Source: Pectobacterium fontis
Lineage (GTDB): Bacteria > Pseudomonadota > Gammaproteobacteria > Enterobacterales > Enterobacteriaceae
NCBI RefSeq assembly: GCF_000803215.1
Contig: NZ_JSXC01000035.1
Span: forward strand, 62,001-126,000
DNA length: 64,000 nt
Direction of reading: 5' to 3'
The notes beneath the pieces were generated by a model. It was not told where the DNA came from and searched no databases. It saw only the letters and a list, made by a program, of their open reading frames with translations. This document shows positions 34,284 to 45,795 of this stretch, in pieces. Every line of letters starts with the position of its first letter. The stretch's first letter is position 1. Position numbers and translations under genes: made by a program.

Positions 34284-36011
34284 TTACCGCAGGGCAGCGG
34301 CAGAAGGTGCCATGTGTGCCTGATTGGCGGCGCGGCGGGGCTGCAATTCGCTCAGAATGTCGCGTGCTGGCCCAAAGCGCTGTTGTTTACCCTGGTTGAG
34401 AATCAGAATTTTATGCGCCAACGTGGTTAATGCCGGACGATGCGTGATCAGGACTACCGTCGCCCCCCGCTTCTGGAGGTGCGAGATTGCCTGTCCTAGC
34501 GCCACTTCACCGTCGTTATCGAGGCTGGAGTTTGGCTCATCGAGTACCAGCAGACAGGGATCGCCATACACTGCACGCGCCAGTGCGATACGCTGTCGTT
34601 GCCCGCCCGACAGCCCGTTGCCGTCAGCGCCGAGGGGGGTGTCATATCCCTGCGGCTGACTAAGAATCATCTCGTGCACACCCGCCAGTTTTGCCGCCGC
34701 GACAACCTTTTCCGCATCCGGCTCACCAAAGCGGGAAATATTCTCTGCCAGCGTGCCTTTAAAGAGCTGCACATCCTGTGGCAGATAACCCATTGACGGA
34801 CCAAATGCGGTTTTATCCACCTGAGTAAGATCGGCACCGTCCAAGCGAACCTTGCCACGCGTTGGGGCTTGCGTCGCGACCAGCAAACGCGCCAGTGTCG
34901 ATTTCCCCGAACCCGATGCCCCCAGAATCGCCAGCGTTTCACCCGCCTGAAGCGAGAAATGAATATCCTGCAATCTTGTCGCCCCTTGCGGCGTCTGCAA
35001 CAGCACGTTCTCGACGCTAAGCTGACCAACCGGCGCAGGTAGCGCCATGGCTTGCGCTTTCGGCGGATAGGCCGTCATGATGCGGTTCAGTCGATGCCAC
35101 GACTGCCGTGCGCTGCTTAGCGGTTTCCAGATACCGATAAACTGATCGATAGGACTCAGGACACGCCCGACAAGAATGGATCCTGCGATCATCATCCCCG
35201 GCGTAATTTCGCCCTTAATTGCTAACATGGCACCGACGCCAAGCATCAGCGATTGCAGAAAAATACGTGCATGTTTTGACGCCGCGCCGACAACCGCCGC
35301 CCGTTCGCTTGCCAGATTTTGCAGCGTAATAAAACGGTAGTGCTGTCTCAGCCAACGGCGACGTAAATTCGGCAACATCCCCATTGATTCAATCACTTCT
35401 GCGTTGCGTAGCTGCGTATCCGCCAGGTGGGTGGCCTGTAGCGCTTCATGATTCGCCTCTTCTAAAGGCGATGTGGTGAGAGACTGATTCAGCCACGCCA
35501 GCAGCACCAGCACCACCGTCCCTCCCAGCGCCACCAGACCGAGTACCGGATGAATAAGAAACAGTACCAATAAAAAGAAGGGAAACCAGGGAATATCGAA
35601 GAAGGCAAACAGGGAGTTGCCCGTAATAAACTGCCGCAGCAGCGTGAGGTCGTTCAACGCCTGACCTGCTTTTGCCTCACCCGCGTCAAGGTTACGCGCA
35701 AATGCGGCGTTAAAAACTTGTTGATTCAGTTGTAGATCGATCCGTGTCCCAAGTCTGACGACAACCAGACTGCGTATCCATTCAAGTGCCGCCATGAATA
35801 TTCCCAGACCGGCAATCAACAGGGTAAGCATCAGCAGCGTAGTGCCATTCCCTGAGGCCAGTACGCGATCGTAAACCTGAAGCATATAAATAGACGGTGC
35901 CAGCATCAGTAAATTCACAATCGCGCTGAAAATCCCAATACTCCAGAAGCTGCGCCGGAAAGGACGCAGTATGCTCAACAACGAACGTTCCTTATTTGCT
36001 AGTTGACTCAC
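34284..36011 (-). CDS. prtD: Type I secretion ABC transporter PrtD
   Basis: A 575-residue ABC exporter with an N-terminal six-helix domain, then ATPase motifs [24 protein letters not shown] and [12 protein letters not shown]. It belongs to the PrtD/HlyB/LipB group; no peptidase C39 domain is present, as expected for RTX protease exporters. It recognises the C-terminal signal of PrtW. Confidence 0.95.
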   Translation of the reverse strand: MSQLANKERSLLSILRPFRRSFWSIGIFSAIVNLLMLAPSIYMLQVYDRVLASGNGTTLLMLTLLIAGLGIFMAALEWIRSLVVVRLGTRIDLQLNQQVFNAAFARNLDAGEAKAGQALNDLTLLRQFITGNSLFAFFDIPWFPFFLLVLFLIHPVLGLVALGGTVVLVLLAWLNQSLTTSPLEEANHEALQATHLADTQLRNAEVIESMGMLPNLRRRWLRQHYRFITLQNLASERAAVVGAASKHARIFLQSLMLGVGAMLAIKGEITPGMMIAGSILVGRVLSPIDQFIGIWKPLSSARQSWHRLNRIMTAYPPKAQAMALPAPVGQLSVENVLLQTPQGATRLQDIHFSLQAGETLAILGASGSGKSTLARLLVATQAPTRGKVRLDGADLTQVDKTAFGPSMGYLPQDVQLFKGTLAENISRFGEPDAEKVVAAAKLAGVHEMILSQPQGYDTPLGADGNGLSGGQRQRIALARAVYGDPCLLVLDEPNSSLDNDGEVALGQAISHLQKRGATVVLITHRPALTTLAHKILILNQGKQQRFGPARDILSELQPRRAANQAHMAPSAAALR

Positions 36012-36028
36012 TGCGTTTGCCTCTCCTG

Positions 36029-36391
36029 TCAGGGCTGTTTATGCAACGTACGTGCACTGCCATCAGGCAATATCAGCGTATAGCCCTCTTTTTCCTTACT
36101 GAAAAATGCCAAGGACTGCCCTTGTTCTTTCGTCAGCGTGATGCCGTCCGGCGTTGGCCGCCAGCCTGTGGGTACATCGGATAGCAGCGCTTGTAAACAC
36201 GGCGCATCACCGTCAAGACGCCAGGTGTTATCCACTAACGGCGTATTATGCAGCACCACCTCGCACTGCTGTTCCCCACCACGTAATTGCCATATGCCGC
36301 TTAGCTCATTTGCTGAAGGCAACTTCAGACTATTCGCCATACATCCTCCACTTACTACGCTTAACAGCGCCGCGATGATTAACGTTTTCAT
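36029..36391 (-). CDS. inh: Periplasmic metalloprotease inhibitor
   Basis: A 120-residue protein with a signal peptide ([19 protein letters not shown]) and the serralysin-inhibitor beta-barrel: [17 protein letters not shown] supplies the N-terminal trunk that plugs the protease active site, and Cys 43 and Cys 65 match the disulfide. It protects the periplasm from mis-sorted protease. It lies between prtW and prtD, behind an intercistronic hairpin. Confidence 0.94.
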   Translation of the reverse strand: MKTLIIAALLSVVSGGCMANSLKLPSANELSGIWQLRGGEQQCEVVLHNTPLVDNTWRLDGDAPCLQALLSDVPTGWRPTPDGITLTKEQGQSLAFFSKEKEGYTLILPDGSARTLHKQP

Positions 36392-36416
36392 AGAGGCCCC
36401 AGGTTGATAGACAGAA

Positions 36417-36438
36417 AAGGACGGGTTTCCCCGTCCTT
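36417..36438 (-). terminator. Hairpin between prtW and inh
   Basis: Stem AAGGACGGG / CCCGTCCTT with a 4-nt loop; on the minus strand it ends in CCTTTTCTG. It can act as a partial terminator giving more prtW than exporter mRNA. Confidence 0.8.
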
Positions 36439-36444
36439 GCTACA

Positions 36445-38380
<1,936 letters not shown>

Positions 38381-40480
38381 CTATGGCATATTCCGCTGTT
38401 CAATCGGGAAGACGGGCAACGCTGCCAGTAGCTGTGCGCCATAGCCTTTAGTCAGCAGGCGACGATCGTAAATAACGATTTCACCAAAACAGTCGTGGCT
38501 GCGAATAAGGCGTCCAACCTGCTGGATGAGGTTAAACGATGCACTGGGCAGACTTTGTACGATAAACGGATGTCGTTTGAGACTTTTTAGCCACTCGCCT
38601 TCCGTCACAATGATCGGGCTGTCGATGGGCGGAAACGCGATTTTATGGATATGCACCTGAGAAAGTAGCTCCCCTTTCAGATCCAATCCTTCGGCAAAAG
38701 ACTGTAAACCAATCAGCACGCTAGTTTGGCCTTCTTGTACCCGCTGACGATGCAGTTCGACCAGCCTGTAACGCGGCTTGTCCCCCTGAACCAGTAGCAT
38801 CAGGCGTAAATCGCTAACCTGCGTCAGAAAAAGTTGCATGGCACGCTGGCTGGCAAACAGCATCAGTATGCCTTTATGCTTATCCCGTTTTAACTCCGCG
38901 CGGAAAAACTGCGCCATCTCGGCGATATGCTGCGCTTCAGATTCCATCAGCGGTTCATAACGCATGTTGGGAATCACCAGACGCCCTTGTTCACGGTGGT
39001 TGAACGGCGAATCCAGCGCGATAAACGTGTCCCCTTCCTCCTCACTCAGGCCAGACAGTTCCTGTAGGCGCGTAAAACTGTTCAGTGAGCGCAGCGTTGC
39101 CGAGGTCACCACGACATGCGATACCTTACTCCACAGCAACCTTTCCAACTGATCGCAAACGCGGATCCCCGCGCAATGCAGGTGAAGGTGCGGCTGGTTA
39201 TCACGCATTTCCCGCGTGATCCATTTGGAAACGGGCGCGTTCGAGGATTTCTCCATCGCCGCCAGCCGCCACAGCTTGCTTAGGGACTCAAGGTAGCCCT
39301 GCTGACGGCTCATTTTCAGCAAGGCCTGATAGACCCGCACGACATCATGCTTGCCGGTTTTCTCGCTGAGATCGTTAAGCATATACTCCACCAGCGCCCG
39401 TAGCGTATCGGTCAGTTTGAACAACCGCACGCAGAGTTCACGCATTTCATCCGGCATTTTCCCCATCGCAAAACGGTACTCGGTTTCCTGCCCGTCATGC
39501 GGTAGAAATAGCCCGCACAGTTGTGAGAAAGACAGCACGCATTCACGAATCTCCTCACAATGGCTGGTTAACCGTTCGCTATTGGCAAGCCGCGGAGGCG
39601 ATTTAGGAGCAAACTGCGCCATACATTGCCCGATGAGCTGAACCAACTGTTCCAACTGCGTCATCATATAAGCGGGATGGATATCACCGGACATCTCGAG
39701 CGTATCGCGCGCAACATCGGGGATGTGGTGTCCTTCATCGAGCACCAGCAGAAGGTTTTTGGGGGGCGGCAGCACCGACTCGCTCTCCATCGCCGCCATC
39801 ACCAGCGCATGATTGGTGACGACCACATCGGCCTGCTCGATCTCACGCCGTGCGATAAAGAACGGACACTCACGATAATAATGGCAGTTGTGCGCGAGGC
39901 AGTTCGCTTTATCCGTACTCAGCTTCTGCCACAAGCTATCGTCAATCGTATCCTGATAATGGTCGCGCAGTCCGTCCCAGGCGGAACCTTGCAGTGCTTT
40001 CTCAAGCCGTACACAGGTACGCTTTTCCTCTTTGCTGGCAGACATCAGTTCATCATCCAGAAACAGCGGTAAATCTCCCTGCGCATCGGGATCGGTTGCC
40101 AGCATCGCCAGATTACGTGGACAAATATAGCGACGACGGCCAAATGCAGCGGTAAATTTCAGTTCGGGAATAAATGTCTGTAACAGCGGCAAATCCTTGC
40201 TGTAAATCTGATCCTGCAACGCCACGTTCGCAGTGCTGACCACCAGCGTTTTATCCTCCGCCCGTCCCACCGCAATACCCGGAATCAGGTAAGACAACGT
40301 TTTCCCGACGCCCGTTGGCGCTTCAATGGCGAGATGGCGCGGGTAATCGCCCGCTAGCGTTTTTGCCACTTCGGCAATCATCTGTCGCTGGGGAACGCGG
40401 GAAATAAAATCCGGGATTTGCGCTTGCAGGGCCTTATACCATTGACCAATCTGCAATTTTATTGCGGGGGACAGCGCCAT
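38381..40480 (-). CDS. dinG: ATP-dependent DNA helicase DinG
   Basis: A 699-residue XPD-like helicase: Walker A APTGVGKT, Walker B LDEGHHIPD, and Cys residues in RYICPRNLAM and KANCLAHNCHYYRECPFF for a 4Fe-4S cluster. The start at MALSPAIKLQ matches E. coli DinG. It unwinds D-loops and R-loops after damage. In E. coli the gene is LexA-controlled; no LexA box was recognised upstream here. Confidence 0.94.
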   Translation of the reverse strand: MALSPAIKLQIGQWYKALQAQIPDFISRVPQRQMIAEVAKTLAGDYPRHLAIEAPTGVGKTLSYLIPGIAVGRAEDKTLVVSTANVALQDQIYSKDLPLLQTFIPELKFTAAFGRRRYICPRNLAMLATDPDAQGDLPLFLDDELMSASKEEKRTCVRLEKALQGSAWDGLRDHYQDTIDDSLWQKLSTDKANCLAHNCHYYRECPFFIARREIEQADVVVTNHALVMAAMESESVLPPPKNLLLVLDEGHHIPDVARDTLEMSGDIHPAYMMTQLEQLVQLIGQCMAQFAPKSPPRLANSERLTSHCEEIRECVLSFSQLCGLFLPHDGQETEYRFAMGKMPDEMRELCVRLFKLTDTLRALVEYMLNDLSEKTGKHDVVRVYQALLKMSRQQGYLESLSKLWRLAAMEKSSNAPVSKWITREMRDNQPHLHLHCAGIRVCDQLERLLWSKVSHVVVTSATLRSLNSFTRLQELSGLSEEEGDTFIALDSPFNHREQGRLVIPNMRYEPLMESEAQHIAEMAQFFRAELKRDKHKGILMLFASQRAMQLFLTQVSDLRLMLLVQGDKPRYRLVELHRQRVQEGQTSVLIGLQSFAEGLDLKGELLSQVHIHKIAFPPIDSPIIVTEGEWLKSLKRHPFIVQSLPSASFNLIQQVGRLIRSHDCFGEIVIYDRRLLTKGYGAQLLAALPVFPIEQRNMP

Positions 40481-40676
40481 GCCTACTCTGTATCTGGGTG
40501 ATCTGGACGCCATTGTCCCACAGACGTCTGGCGACGTCAGCCGATATCGTGATCATCATGATGCTGGCCTCGACAATCTTTCATCCAGCAATTAGGGTAA
40601 GCTATTCTTTTTAGCAAACACGGTCTTTATCGCGCGCGGTAAACGCTATTTTCGTCAACAATAGCTTCGGTAAATT

Positions 40677-41523
40677 ATGTCTTCCGTCCACACCGTTAAT
40701 CAATCGTACTGGTTTTCTTCACGATTACCGTATGTTGAAAGCCGCAGCACGCGCCACAGTAGCCACGCTTATAAAACCCATAGCCATGCGCAATTCTCGA
40801 TTGGGGCAATCGAACACGGCGAAACGCTGTGCCATTATCGCAATGAAACCCATCGCTTGCAGGCTGGCGATCTGATCTTTATCGATCCCCAACAGTCTCA
40901 TAGCTGTAACCCGCCTCCTGGAAAAACGCTCAGTTATCACATGCTTTATCTGGATACCGAATGGTGTCTCGATCAGATCGCGACTCACTGTGGTTATCAA
41001 GCGGATACCTTGCATTGCAGCCGCGTTGTCCTGCGCGATCCCGCACTGTTTATACGTTATCAGCACCTAGTGACCCTGCTGTATCGGGGAGAAATTGCGT
41101 CGGCAGATCATCACCTCAACGCGATGCTGGAGCCGATTTGGCGGCAATATTGTCAGCCTGCCGCGTCCTGTTTATCTACATCCCCCCATCAGGTGTCGCA
41201 AACCACGACGCACCACGTACGCGAGCGTCTGCTGAATAATTTGCAAGAATCACCCTCGCTGGAAACGCATGGCGGAGGAGTTGAACCTGCGACGTGAAAC
41301 CATCGTGCGACAGTTTCGTCACGATACCGGCCTCACACCGATGGCATTCCTAAATAATGCCCGCATTGAGTATGCCAAATCGCTGCTGAAACAGGGCACA
41401 ACGTTGGTTGATGCCAGCTATCAAAGCGGCTTCTGCGATCAAAGCCATTTTCACAAAACCTTTGTGCACTACACCGCCGCGACACCGGGTCAGTACGCGC
41501 GATCAATATTTGACAATAAATAG
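40677..41523 (+). pseudogene. AraC-family regulator, frameshifted
   Basis: An N-terminal cupin-type sensor (SSHAYKTHSHAQFSIGAIEHGE, LQAGDLIFIDPQQSHSCNP) runs to a stop at 41297. The AraC helix-turn-helix pair continues in the +1 frame (AEELNLRRETIVRQFRHDTG, then DASYQSGFCDQSHFHKTF) to 41523. The join is at SLET, near 41267-41269, where CTG GCG would be expected and C-ATG-GCG is found: one extra base. The insertion creates an ATG. With a LysE exporter just behind, the intact gene would be its regulator. A sequencing error cannot be excluded. Confidence 0.85.
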
Positions 41524-41575
41524 CGAAACACCTTGTCTAGACTGGCCTCAATTACTTATCGAGGTCAGAAACACC

Positions 41576-42238
41576 ATGTTTATCAACATACCATTCATCA
41601 ACACTCTGTTTTCCGCCGACGCGCTCTTCCCTGCCCATTTTCCTGCTCTGGCGCTGGCGCATTTCGTGGCGCTATTAAGCCCAGGCCCGGATTTCTTTCT
41701 GCTGACGGCCTATGCCATTCGCTACCGACTACGCGGCAGTGCAGGAATTTGTCTGGGCATCGCACTGGGAAACGGTGTTTACATCTTGCTGGCGGCAATC
41801 GGCTGGGCAGGTATTCAGCATTCACCCACGCTTTTTACGCTCATCGAGTTAGCGGGAGCCGTTTACCTGATCTGGATTGGCTATCAGCTACTGAAAAGTC
41901 GCTCTGCGCCGTCATTACAGGCAGAACAGAATTCAGATCGTTGCCCAACGCTGCGTAAACAGATGCTGTTGGGCCTCGGTTCAGCGCTATTGAACCCCAA
42001 AAACATGCTGTTTTATATCAGCCTGATGACCAGCATTCTTGGGCAACATGTGACACCCACACAGCAGTTTGTCAGCGGTAGCTGGATGTTTTCTGTCGTT
42101 CTCGTGTGGGATCTGCTTATCGCCGCGCTGATCGCTCGTCCGTTGATTCAGCAGCGGTTAACCCGCTGGCTTAACCCGATTGAACGCGGTGCTGGCATCA
42201 TTCTGCTGTGTTTCAGCCTGTTGCTTTTATTTCGGTAG
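41576..42238 (+). CDS. LysE/RhtB-family amino-acid exporter
   Basis: A 220-residue membrane protein with about six helices and the family motif HFVALLSPGPDFFLLTAYA. The substrate is unknown; relatives export Lys/Arg, homoserine, threonine or leucine. The ATG at 41576 follows GAGG at 12 nt. The frame is open 56 codons upstream through the AraC gene but those are not part of it. AraC-regulator plus LysE exporter pairs are common. Confidence 0.88.
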   Translation: MFINIPFINTLFSADALFPAHFPALALAHFVALLSPGPDFFLLTAYAIRYRLRGSAGICLGIALGNGVYILLAAIGWAGIQHSPTLFTLIELAGAVYLIWIGYQLLKSRSAPSLQAEQNSDRCPTLRKQMLLGLGSALLNPKNMLFYISLMTSILGQHVTPTQQFVSGSWMFSVVLVWDLLIAALIARPLIQQRLTRWLNPIERGAGIILLCFSLLLLFR

Positions 42239-42334
42239 GTGTTTATTTCGGTAAGTAAGCCAGAGCAACGTTTCCGGTTTGTTTCACAGGAAGAAGGCTT
42301 TATAATTCGGGGCAATTAACCAAAGGATAACCTG

Positions 42335-42442
42335 ATGACGCTGCAAAAAATCGGTATTATCACGCTCTTCGCCCTACTCGCCTTAGGGGGGATTTCCGGC
42401 ATGATGCTGGTGGGCTACATTATTATCGTGCATTCGGGCTGA
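42335..42442 (+). CDS. Small membrane peptide, 35 residues
   Basis: ATG at 42335 reads MTLQKIGIITLFALLALGGI and then a hydrophobic stretch to VHSG and TGA. AGGA lies eight bases upstream. Nearly the whole length is one membrane helix. It sits 96 bp after the exporter gene, upstream of convergent idi. I do not recognise the family. Small single-helix proteins are easily missed; the ribosome site and membrane design argue that it is real. Confidence 0.6.
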   Translation: MTLQKIGIITLFALLALGGISGMMLVGYIIIVHSG

Positions 42443-42517
42443 GGCTTTCGGCCCACAACGTTAGCCCACTTACGCGAGCGATGCCGCACGGAAACGCGGC
42501 AACTCACGCGGTTTTCA

Positions 42518-43057
42518 TCATGCCAAGCGTTGCGCTTGAAACACCCGCCAGTACTCAGGAATACGTGCGAAAGTGAGCTGGAACCAGGCCGTAAATTGCT
42601 CGGGAGCCGTAGCCATTCGCTGTGCAATCTCGTCAATCGACTGGTATTTATAGTTCGACACTTCATCGGGGTTCATCTGCGGGAGATCATCTGTCACACC
42701 AAAATACACATGCCCCAATTCATGCTCAATCAACCCGTTATCCAGTGGCAGGCGATAGGTCAGCGTAAACATCGGCGTCAGCGTACAGCGTAATCCCATT
42801 TCTTCATACAAACGGCGATGTGCCGCCTGCAATACCGCTTCACCGGGAGCCGGATGGCTGCAACAGGTATTGCTCCACAGGCCACCGCTGTGATATTTCC
42901 CCACCGCGCGCTGCTGCAATAACAACTGCTGGCGGGAGTTGAAAATATAAACCGTAATCGCACGATGTAATACGCCCTTTACATGTGCTTCCTGTTTCTC
43001 CATTACACCCGTTGGCTTGTCATTTTCATCAACCAGCACTACTTCAGTCAACGGCAT
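42518..43057 (-). CDS. idi: Isopentenyl-diphosphate delta-isomerase, type I
   Basis: A 179-residue Nudix-fold isomerase: GLWSNTCCSHPAPGEAVLQAA contains the catalytic Cys and Nudix region, YEEMG follows, and EHELGHVYFG supplies metal ligands and the second catalytic Glu region. It converts IPP to DMAPP. Length and motifs match E. coli Idi. Confidence 0.95.
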   Translation of the reverse strand: MPLTEVVLVDENDKPTGVMEKQEAHVKGVLHRAITVYIFNSRQQLLLQQRAVGKYHSGGLWSNTCCSHPAPGEAVLQAAHRRLYEEMGLRCTLTPMFTLTYRLPLDNGLIEHELGHVYFGVTDDLPQMNPDEVSNYKYQSIDEIAQRMATAPEQFTAWFQLTFARIPEYWRVFQAQRLA

Positions 43058-43108
43058 ACGTTCTCCTGCAATACCTTAGGCTCCGAACATTGCTAAACAG
43101 ACGCATTC

Positions 43109-43128
43109 GCCGCCGGAAAACCGGCGGC
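43109..43128. terminator. Hairpin between idi and bglX
   Basis: Perfect 8-bp stem GCCGCCGG / CCGGCGGC with an AAAA loop, just downstream of bglX on the minus strand and upstream of idi. No T run follows, so it is an imperfect terminator or a stabilising 3' hairpin. Confidence 0.6.
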
Positions 43129-43140
43129 ATAGAAACCTGA

Positions 43141-45447
43141 TTATAGCAGGGTGAAACTCTCGCTCTTCACGCGCTGTGAATCCAGGCCAATCATCACGTC
43201 AAACTTACCGGGTTCCACCACCTGCTGCATACGGGCATTGTAGAACTTCAGCGCATCCTGATCGATGGTGAAGGTGACCGTGCGGGACTCTCCCGGCTGT
43301 AACATCACTTTCTCAAAGCCGCGCAGTTCTTTGACCGGACGGCTGATTGATGCCACCACATCATGCAGATATAGCTGAACGACCGTTTCCCCGGCACGGC
43401 TGCCGGTGTTTTTCACCGTCACGCTCGCATTGATCGTTCCGTTACGCTTCATAGTTTGGCTGGACATACGCACGTCTGACACGCTGAAAGTGGTATAGCT
43501 TAAACCGTAACCAAACGGGTAGAGCGGCCCATTCGCTTCGTCGTAATAGTGAGACGTATATTTGCCTGGATTTTCCGGCGTGTAAGGACGGCCTGACGGC
43601 AGGTGATTGTAATAAATCGGAATCTGACCGACGGAACGCGGGAAGGACATCGGCAGTTTACCGGATGGATTATAGTCGCCAAACAGCACATCGGCGATGG
43701 CATTACCGCCTTCCGTACCGCTGAACCAGGTTTCCAGTAACGCATCGGCCTGCTGATCTTCACGCACCAGCGCCAGAGGGCGACCGTTCATTAGCACCAG
43801 AACCAGCGGCTTACCTGTGGCTTTCAGCGCGGCGATCAGGTCACGTTGGCCTTGCGGCAGATCGATGTTCGAACGGCTGGACGCTTCATGCGCCATCCCA
43901 GCGGCTTCACCAACAACGGCAACCACCACATCGGCCTTCTTCGCTGCCGCGACGGCTTCATCGATCATCACCTGCGGTGGACGTTTATCGACCTGCACGG
44001 CATCTTCATACTGATTCAGGAAGTCGATAATCCCTTTATGATTGCTAACGTTGGCGCCCTTGGCATAAAGAATCGTGGCTTTATCGCCGACGGCATTCTT
44101 CAGCCCCTGATAAACGGTAATCGTCTGTTTCGTGACGCCTGCGGCAGACCAGCTTCCCATCGTATCGCGCTGGCTATCAGCCAATGGCCCAACGACGGCA
44201 ATCGTGCCCTCTTTTTTCAGCGGCAGGGTTTGCAGGCGGTTTTTCAGCAGCACCAGACTTTTACGCGCCACATCTCGTGCATCCACCCGGTGTAAACGGC
44301 TTTCCGCATTGGTATCAGCCGGGTCAGAATTGACCGGCCCCAAGTGACGGTACGGATCCTCAAACAGCCCCATATCATATTTTACGTTCAGGACCTGACG
44401 GCAGGCATCGTCGATCTCCTGCACGCTCACCGCACCGCTTTTTACCAGTTCAGGCAGATAGCGCACGAAATATTCGTCGCTCATGCTCATACCGATACCG
44501 GATTTTACCGCCAGACGTGAGGCGTCACGCGGGTCACTGGCTACGCCGTGCTTAATCAGTTCTTTAATCGCACCGTGATCGGTAATGGTGATGCCTTTGA
44601 AATTCCACTGATCGCGCAGCACCTCTTTCAGCAGCCAACTGTTTGAGGTAGCAGGCGTACCGTTGATAGAGTTCAGCGCCACCATCACGCCGCTGCTACC
44701 GGCGTCAATCGCCGCTTTGTAAGGCGGCATATAGTCCTGAAACATGCGCTGAGGGCTCATGTCCACGGTATTATAATCGCGTCCACCTTCCACCGCACCG
44801 TAGAGCGCGTAGTGTTTGACGCTGGTCATCAGCGAGTGGCGTGCGGTGACATCATCTCCCTGAAAGGCTTTCACCACCACACCGGCAATTTTGCTGGTCA
44901 GCCAGGTGTCTTCACCGAAGCCTTCTGACACGCGGCCCCAGCGCGGATCGCGGGTGATATCCACCATCGGCGCCCAGGTCATGTTCAGGCCATCTTCTGT
45001 CGCTTCATAAGCCGCCACGCGTGCGCTTTTCGCAATCGCATCCATATCCCAACTGGAGGCCAGCCCTAATGCAATAGGGAAAATCGTGCGCTGACCATGT
45101 ACCACATCGTAGGCGAAAAACAAAGGGATCTTCAGGCGACTGAGCTGCATGACCTGATCCTGCATCGCACGAATATCCGGGCGAGTCACCGTATTAAAAA
45201 TCGCGCCAACCTGACCGTTTCTGATCATTTCCCGAATGGCTTCTTTCGGGTTATCCGTTCCGACGCTGATTAATCGGAGCTGACCGATCTTCTCTTCCAG
45301 CGTCATTTTCTTCAGTAGATCCGTGACAAACGCATCGCGTTGCTGATGTGACGGCGATATTGATGCCGGCGCAGACGTTAGCTCCTGCGCAAATACCGGA
45401 TTACAGGCAAGTCCAATTGCTATAGTCAGTGAAGTAAGCCATTTCAT
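43141..45447 (-). CDS. bglX: Periplasmic beta-glucosidase (GH3)
   Basis: A 768-residue secreted protein: signal peptide ending NPVFA, GH3 N-terminal domain with the nucleophile Asp in GITITDHGAIKEL, the C-terminal alpha/beta domain (VVAVVGEAAGMAHEASSR), and a fibronectin-III-like end (ETVVQLYLHDVVASISRPVKELRGFEKV). E. coli BglX has the same layout and length. It hydrolyses terminal beta-glucosides in the periplasm, useful to a plant pathogen. Confidence 0.95.
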   Translation of the reverse strand: MKWLTSLTIAIGLACNPVFAQELTSAPASISPSHQQRDAFVTDLLKKMTLEEKIGQLRLISVGTDNPKEAIREMIRNGQVGAIFNTVTRPDIRAMQDQVMQLSRLKIPLFFAYDVVHGQRTIFPIALGLASSWDMDAIAKSARVAAYEATEDGLNMTWAPMVDITRDPRWGRVSEGFGEDTWLTSKIAGVVVKAFQGDDVTARHSLMTSVKHYALYGAVEGGRDYNTVDMSPQRMFQDYMPPYKAAIDAGSSGVMVALNSINGTPATSNSWLLKEVLRDQWNFKGITITDHGAIKELIKHGVASDPRDASRLAVKSGIGMSMSDEYFVRYLPELVKSGAVSVQEIDDACRQVLNVKYDMGLFEDPYRHLGPVNSDPADTNAESRLHRVDARDVARKSLVLLKNRLQTLPLKKEGTIAVVGPLADSQRDTMGSWSAAGVTKQTITVYQGLKNAVGDKATILYAKGANVSNHKGIIDFLNQYEDAVQVDKRPPQVMIDEAVAAAKKADVVVAVVGEAAGMAHEASSRSNIDLPQGQRDLIAALKATGKPLVLVLMNGRPLALVREDQQADALLETWFSGTEGGNAIADVLFGDYNPSGKLPMSFPRSVGQIPIYYNHLPSGRPYTPENPGKYTSHYYDEANGPLYPFGYGLSYTTFSVSDVRMSSQTMKRNGTINASVTVKNTGSRAGETVVQLYLHDVVASISRPVKELRGFEKVMLQPGESRTVTFTIDQDALKFYNARMQQVVEPGKFDVMIGLDSQRVKSESFTLL

Positions 45448-45795
45448 TCGTTATAAAGACCCAGTCAATCCAGGCATCAGAGCAGAACAATGCGCTGAAG
45501 CACAAGACAGGTTGAAGATTACGACGGTCACATCCCTTCTCTGATTAGGCGTAAAAAACACCTTTTCCGGCCTTAAGCGAATAAGGCTTCCCGATAGTGG
45601 TTGCCACACCGACGCATTCAAATGCACAGCGCGTAATATAGTGCATTTATTGAAGTTTCATTTAATAAAAACTGCAAGAATAATGCTAGGCGATACGCAA
45701 AACGAACATTCTGCCTGCCGTGGGAGGAAAAGTGGACAGCATGAAGGCGCATGAGGCGACCCGACCAAGAGCCGACACATGCGCATCTGAGAAAA
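45448..45795. other. Intergenic region between bglX and the aminotransferase-like gene
   Basis: Upstream of bglX and downstream of the next minus-strand gene. No gene, RNA or clear terminator seen; short frames on both strands lack ribosome sites. The bglX promoter must be here but was not identified. Confidence 0.45.

Noticed and set aside
40481..40676. LexA box upstream of dinG
   Set aside because: Expected from E. coli, but no CTG-N10-CAG match was seen in the gap.
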